Of a stretch of 64,000 bases of DNA, positions 59,579-64,000 are shown in pieces (within the stretch, counting starts at the first letter, position 1; each line of letters starts with the position of its first letter). Where the stretch lies: assembly GCA_016716505.1 (NCBI GenBank), contig JADJWF010000003.1, positions 186,001-250,000 on the forward strand. The letters run 5' to 3'. The position numbers were made by a program, and so were the translations under genes. The notes beneath the pieces were generated by a model, which worked only from the letters and a program-made list of their open reading frames with translations, was not told the DNA's origin and did not search any database. The stretch is from Verrucomicrobiota bacterium (GTDB taxonomy: Bacteria; Verrucomicrobiota; Verrucomicrobiia; Limisphaerales; J093).

Positions 59579-61414
59579 TCATGCCGTGCGCTTGTGGTAG
59601 AACCACCACTCGAACATCAGGATCGCCAGCCCGGCCAGGGCGATCCAGCGCCAGATTTCCACGTTCGCCGGACGGGCTTCGGCGGCCGCGACCGCCGCGT
59701 ACTTGCCGAAGCGAACTTCCGACCGCGGCGTGGTGTCCGTTTCCGGAGCGTCGAGCAGGTTGGCGCAGAACGTAAAGCGGCGGTTGCCGAGCTCAATCTG
59801 GTACACGCCCCGGCGGCCGGTCTCGCCGAAGACCAGCTCGCGCACGGCCGGGTCGAGGGTCAACCGGCGTTCCTCGCCGTTGGGGAGCCGGACCACCGCG
59901 TTGGTGACGGTGCCGTCCAGGGGCAGGCGCAGCGGCGCGCCGGCCTGGACGAGGAATTGCGCGGCTCGGGCGGTGACCGGGTTCAACCAGTCGAGAACGT
60001 TGGCGATGAAGATGGGGAACGACACCCGCAGGGGCCAGGTGCTCTGGAGCGTGTCGAACGCGAGCCAGACGACGCGCTGGCGGCCGATCTCGCCGGCGAG
60101 GATCAACGGACCGCCGGGCGCCTCGACGATCGGCGTGGCCCAGCCCGGCGGCACCACGGTCAACGCCTCCGAGATTTGCACGTTGTCGAAGGTGACGAAG
60201 CGCAGCAGCGGGTGTGTGGTTCTCCAATCCACGATGGCCGGGGCTTCGGCGCGGCCGGTGATCTCGACCCAGTTCGTGGGCGCGCTGCGAATGGCCAGCA
60301 CGTTGTTCGACGGCCACGCGGCGGGCAATACGTCGTCCAGCACCGTGATGTCGAAGTCAGCGGCGGAATCCGCCAGGTCAGTGACGACGGTCACCTCGGC
60401 CGACGGCACGGCGGCGAGCGCCCGTTCCAGGAAACGGTTGCCGCGGCTCACCAGCAGCACCCGCGCGGGCTGGGGCAGCAGGCTGACGATTGAGGCTTCG
60501 TTGTCAGCGGCCAAATCGTCCGGGCTGGCGAGCCGCACGGTGAAGACGCCGTCGTTGGTCTGGCCCGCAAAGAACACCTCCGGCAGGGTCTCACGCGGCG
60601 GGATTTCGACGGGCCGGGCCTCGACCAGTTGCCCATCGAGCAGCAGTTCAACCTCGGTCCGGACGATGTTGCTCGAAGCGTTGAAAACGCTCGTGAAAAG
60701 GGCCCGGCGCGTGGGGTCCTCGGGGTTCGAGCGCACATCGAGCGTGACGATGCCCGCGTTCTCCGCGCGCTGCCCGACGCGGTGAAAGACCACGTTCAGC
60801 CCTTCAAACTCGAATTCCTCCAGCCCGCTGACGGCGCCGTCGCTGAACAGGTGAATCTCGCCGCCGACACGATCACGCACCAGAGGCTGAGCGAGCTTGA
60901 GGGCCTCGGTGAGCCGGGTGGGGGAGTCGGACGGCACAGCCGCCTGCAACGCGCGGCGCAAGGCAGCTTTGTTGCCGGTGGGCGACTGTTTCACCTCGGT
61001 GTTGCCGCCGGCCAGCAGCACCACCATCTGATCGGTGTCAGTGAGATTGTCCACCAGCGCGAGCGCCTCGCGGCGGGCTTTCTCGAAGCGCGAGGGGACT
61101 TCATCGGTGCTTTGCATCGAGGCCGAGGCATCGAGGATGGCAACCAGGAGGCGACCGCCCTTGATTTCGCCCGCGAAGAAGGGCCGCGCCAGCGCCAGGA
61201 TGACGAGGATGAGGAGCAGGAGCTGCAGGACGAGCAGCCAGTTGTGGCGGAGCTTCTGGAACGGAGCGCTGGCCTGGGACTCGGCGAGGAACTTCTGCCA
61301 GAGCAGCGTGCTCGAGACGAGCTTCACCACGCGCTTGCGCTTGAGGAGGTAAAACAGAATCACCACCGGGATCGCGGCGGCGAACGCGAACGCCATGGGG
61401 GCCAGAAAGCTCAT
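59579..61414 (-). CDS. BatA-type VWA-domain membrane protein
   Basis: 611 residues from the ATG at 61414, which begins the BatA N-terminal motif FLAPMAFAFAAAIPVVILFY. After a second helix (LLVLQLLLLILVILALARPF) comes a VWA domain (LLVAILDASASMQSTDE with the MIDAS motif DASAS). Further on are beta-rich segments and a C-terminal helix (WRWIALAGLAILMFEWWFY). It starts 4 bases before the DUF58 stop (ATGA). It belongs to the MoxR-Bat set thought to act in the envelope. Confidence 0.87.
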   Translation of the reverse strand: MSFLAPMAFAFAAAIPVVILFYLLKRKRVVKLVSSTLLWQKFLAESQASAPFQKLRHNWLLVLQLLLLILVILALARPFFAGEIKGGRLLVAILDASASMQSTDEVPSRFEKARREALALVDNLTDTDQMVVLLAGGNTEVKQSPTGNKAALRRALQAAVPSDSPTRLTEALKLAQPLVRDRVGGEIHLFSDGAVSGLEEFEFEGLNVVFHRVGQRAENAGIVTLDVRSNPEDPTRRALFTSVFNASSNIVRTEVELLLDGQLVEARPVEIPPRETLPEVFFAGQTNDGVFTVRLASPDDLAADNEASIVSLLPQPARVLLVSRGNRFLERALAAVPSAEVTVVTDLADSAADFDITVLDDVLPAAWPSNNVLAIRSAPTNWVEITGRAEAPAIVDWRTTHPLLRFVTFDNVQISEALTVVPPGWATPIVEAPGGPLILAGEIGRQRVVWLAFDTLQSTWPLRVSFPIFIANVLDWLNPVTARAAQFLVQAGAPLRLPLDGTVTNAVVRLPNGEERRLTLDPAVRELVFGETGRRGVYQIELGNRRFTFCANLLDAPETDTTPRSEVRFGKYAAVAAAEARPANVEIWRWIALAGLAILMFEWWFYHKRTA

Positions 61415-62301
61415 CGCCACACCTCGGCCGCGCGCAGTTGTTTGAGCAGCAGGTCCTCCAGCGGGGTCGCGCTGCTGGCAAGGAAGTACGTGATTCCGCG
61501 CCCGGCGCAGAACTCCCGCAGCCGCTGGCAAAACGCCTGCACGGTCCGTTGATACGCCGCGAGGCGGTACTTGCCGAAGGTCACCTCCTGCTGCGCCCCG
61601 GTCTCGGAGTCCACCAGCCGCAGGTCGCCATAGGTGGTCGGCGCCAATTCCTCCGGGGCGAGAATGTGAACCACATCCACCTGGAAGCCGCGCCCGACGA
61701 GCGCGTCGAGGCCCGTTTCGTAACCCGCCGGATCGAGGAAATCGCTGAGGACGACCGCCAGGCCGGTCTGACGCGCTTCGATGGCGCCGCGGCGGAGCGC
61801 CGCGTTCAGGTCCGCCGCGCCCCGGGCTGTCAGTTGGGCGAGGTTTTGGAACATTCCCATCGCGGACCGGCGTCCGCGCACGGCGCGCAGGCCGCTTCGC
61901 GCCACGGCTTCGCCGGGATTCTCGGGGAACGGGAGGATGGTGACGCGGTCAAAACCGCAGAGCGCCACGTAGCCCACGGCCGCCGCCACCTGACGCGCGA
62001 AGTCGAACTTCACCGGTTCCCCAAACGCCATGGATTCCGAGGCATCGAGGAAGATGCGGACCGGCAGTTCGCGTTCCTCCTCGTAGAGCTTGAGAAAAAG
62101 GCGATCCAGCCGGCCGTACAGATTCCAGTCCAGGTAGCGGAGATCGTCGCCGAAGACGTAGTTGCGGTGATCGGCGAACTCGACCGACTGGCCGCGGGCG
62201 CGGCTGCGGCGTTCGCCGCGCGAGACGCTCCGGGCGCGTCGCTGCGCGAGCAGTTGGAGTTGCTCGAGGCGGCGCAGCAGATCGGCGGTGAGGAGCGGCA
62301 T
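61411..62301 (-). CDS. DUF58 protein (MoxR-associated)
   Basis: 296 residues from the ATG at 62301; a TTG six codons earlier is less likely. GQSVEFADHRNYVFGDDLRY and DWNLYGRLDRLFLKLYEEER are the DUF58 hallmarks, and a VWA-like fold follows (RIFLDASESMAFGEP). DUF58 proteins accompany MoxR ATPases and BatA proteins; they are cytoplasmic and of uncertain function. The start is 220 bases after the moxR stop, with only a small open frame in the gap. Confidence 0.9.
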   Translation of the reverse strand: MPLLTADLLRRLEQLQLLAQRRARSVSRGERRSRARGQSVEFADHRNYVFGDDLRYLDWNLYGRLDRLFLKLYEEERELPVRIFLDASESMAFGEPVKFDFARQVAAAVGYVALCGFDRVTILPFPENPGEAVARSGLRAVRGRRSAMGMFQNLAQLTARGAADLNAALRRGAIEARQTGLAVVLSDFLDPAGYETGLDALVGRGFQVDVVHILAPEELAPTTYGDLRLVDSETGAQQEVTFGKYRLAAYQRTVQAFCQRLREFCAGRGITYFLASSATPLEDLLLKQLRAAEVWR

Positions 62302-62376
62302 GGAGGGTGCGCGGGTCAAACGTCGGCACGCCGTGGGGCGGCTGGCACAGACATCATGAACGGGTAGCCGGCCGGA

Positions 62377-62520
62377 TTAAGCATGATCCTCCTCGACACG
62401 CTGCGGATCCGCGCCGCCGCCGGTGACCAACGCCGGCGCCGGGAGGAAATTCCTGCCGGCGACCAGAATGCGCCCCACCCGCTGCCTGTGGAAGGTGGCG
62501 AGGATGCCATCAACGTTCAT
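62377..62520 (-). CDS. Possible small protein between MoxR and DUF58 genes
   Basis: 47 residues, starting 1 base after the moxR stop and ending 75 bases before the DUF58 start. The sequence (MNVDGILATFHRQRVGRILV...) shows no family. The position, near-overlap with moxR and lack of any other gene in the gap make translation plausible, but it could be chance. Confidence 0.3.
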   Translation of the reverse strand: MNVDGILATFHRQRVGRILVAGRNFLPAPALVTGGGADPQRVEEDHA

Positions 62521-62521
62521 G

Positions 62522-63523
<1,002 letters not shown>

Positions 63524-63617
63524 GGGATGTGCTGGCGGATTCGAGCGTCGCTGCCGGTGGACGAGTGCCTCAAGGTTCGGCCGAAACGCCGGCCGGGACT
63601 TTCCCGGGCGGGCAACG

Positions 63618-64000
63618 CTACCGCTTGAGGTCGTCGAAATAGGATTTCACCGCACCCTGATACGCCCGGGGCACCTGCTCCTGGCTGAGGGCGGCCTGCG
63701 CGTCGCTTTGGGCGGCGGTGATGGCCTCCTGCACCGCCACGGTGCTCTGGCCTTTGATGCTGACGCCGCGCAAGGTGATGCTCGGCATCTGCTGACCGGG
63801 CTGAAACTGTCCCTTGACTTTGGTCGGCGTCAGACTGTTCGGCAGCGTCGGGCCCCGCTCCGTCAGGCCGCGCGGGTCAAAGTCGGGGCGTTCGACTCCG
63901 GAGTTGTCCCAGAGCCCCGTGTTTTCGGGGATGTTCGTCCAACCTTCGTCCTCGTCGGCCCACGTGCCGACTCCCTGCCCGGGCTTGCCACCCGGTTTGA
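63618..64000 (-). CDS. C-terminal part of a MoxR-operon protein, start outside window
   Basis: The minus-strand frame is open from base 64000 to a TAG at 63618 (about 127 residues visible). It contains DEDEGWTNIPENTGLW, GQQMPSITLRGVSIKGQS and ends VPRAYQGAVKSYFDDLKR. The ending AYQGAVKxYFxxL is common in long membrane-anchored proteins encoded next to MoxR/Bat genes in Verrucomicrobiota (inference). No domain can be assigned from the visible part. Confidence 0.65.
   Translation of the reverse strand, partial: KPGGKPGQGVGTWADEDEGWTNIPENTGLWDNSGVERPDFDPRGLTERGPTLPNSLTPTKVKGQFQPGQQMPSITLRGVSIKGQSTVAVQEAITAAQSDAQAALSQEQVPRAYQGAVKSYFDDLKR

Overview
The window is 64 kb of dense, high-G+C chromosome, probably from a member of the Verrucomicrobiota. 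The basis is the gene company: a PEP-CTERM protein, Tat-exported Gfo/Idh/MocA oxidoreductases, secreted glycosidases resembling GH20, GH78 and GH42/GH50, LL-diaminopimelate aminotransferase, and intergenic palindromic repeats. This assignment is inference; there is no rRNA in the window to test it.

Layout. 1-12160: ordinary chromosomal genes (secreted HAF-like protein, Gfo/Idh/MocA oxidoreductase, GH20-like glycosidase, HerA-like ATPase, an NfnAB/GltA-like flavoprotein pair, PEP-CTERM protein, GNAT protein). 12373-14463: a first integron gene-cassette array of four small minus-strand genes, each followed by an attC-like site. 15012-19368: ordinary minus-strand genes (oxidoreductase, dapL, CBM48 protein, galM). 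19379-22683: a second array of six cassettes. Both arrays end on their proximal (right) side in the same ~460-bp sequence, which behaves like an attI/leader region, yet there is no integrase gene in the window. 23603-31088: GH78-like protein, SH3-domain protein, folD, a conserved small protein, a membrane protein and a GH42/GH50-like glycosidase.

31311-48342 is a hydrogen-metabolism island with two [NiFe]-hydrogenases. The first half carries an FdhF-like molybdopterin protein, HydB- and HydG-like electron-transfer subunits, a HycI-type protease, an ion-translocating antiporter-like subunit split by a frameshift, and HycE/HycD/HycF/HycG-like subunits of a membrane-bound group 4 hydrogenase. 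The FdhF-like protein has Tyr, Ala and Thr where formate dehydrogenases have Sec/Cys, His and Arg, so it is unlikely to oxidise formate in the known way. A GxxExxY gene with perfect 15-bp terminal inverted repeats sits between the hycF- and hycG-like genes. The second half is a complete hoxEFUYH set (NAD-coupled bidirectional hydrogenase) with its own HoxW-type protease. Both large subunits keep their nickel-binding cysteines. A plausible reading is exchange of electrons among NAD(P)H, H2 and a membrane ion gradient under anoxia. No hypABCDEF genes are present.

48345-64000: a nucleoside-hydrolase-like protein, a GT4 glycosyltransferase, a KefB-type antiporter, and a minus-strand MoxR/DUF58/BatA/von Willebrand operon in which ABC-transporter genes are embedded, including a permease fused to an NHL-repeat lipoprotein-like domain.

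Most notable items: the two integrase-less cassette arrays with shared attI-like ends, the catalytically altered FdhF-like protein in a group 4 hydrogenase locus, the GxxExxY insertion unit, and the permease-NHL fusion.
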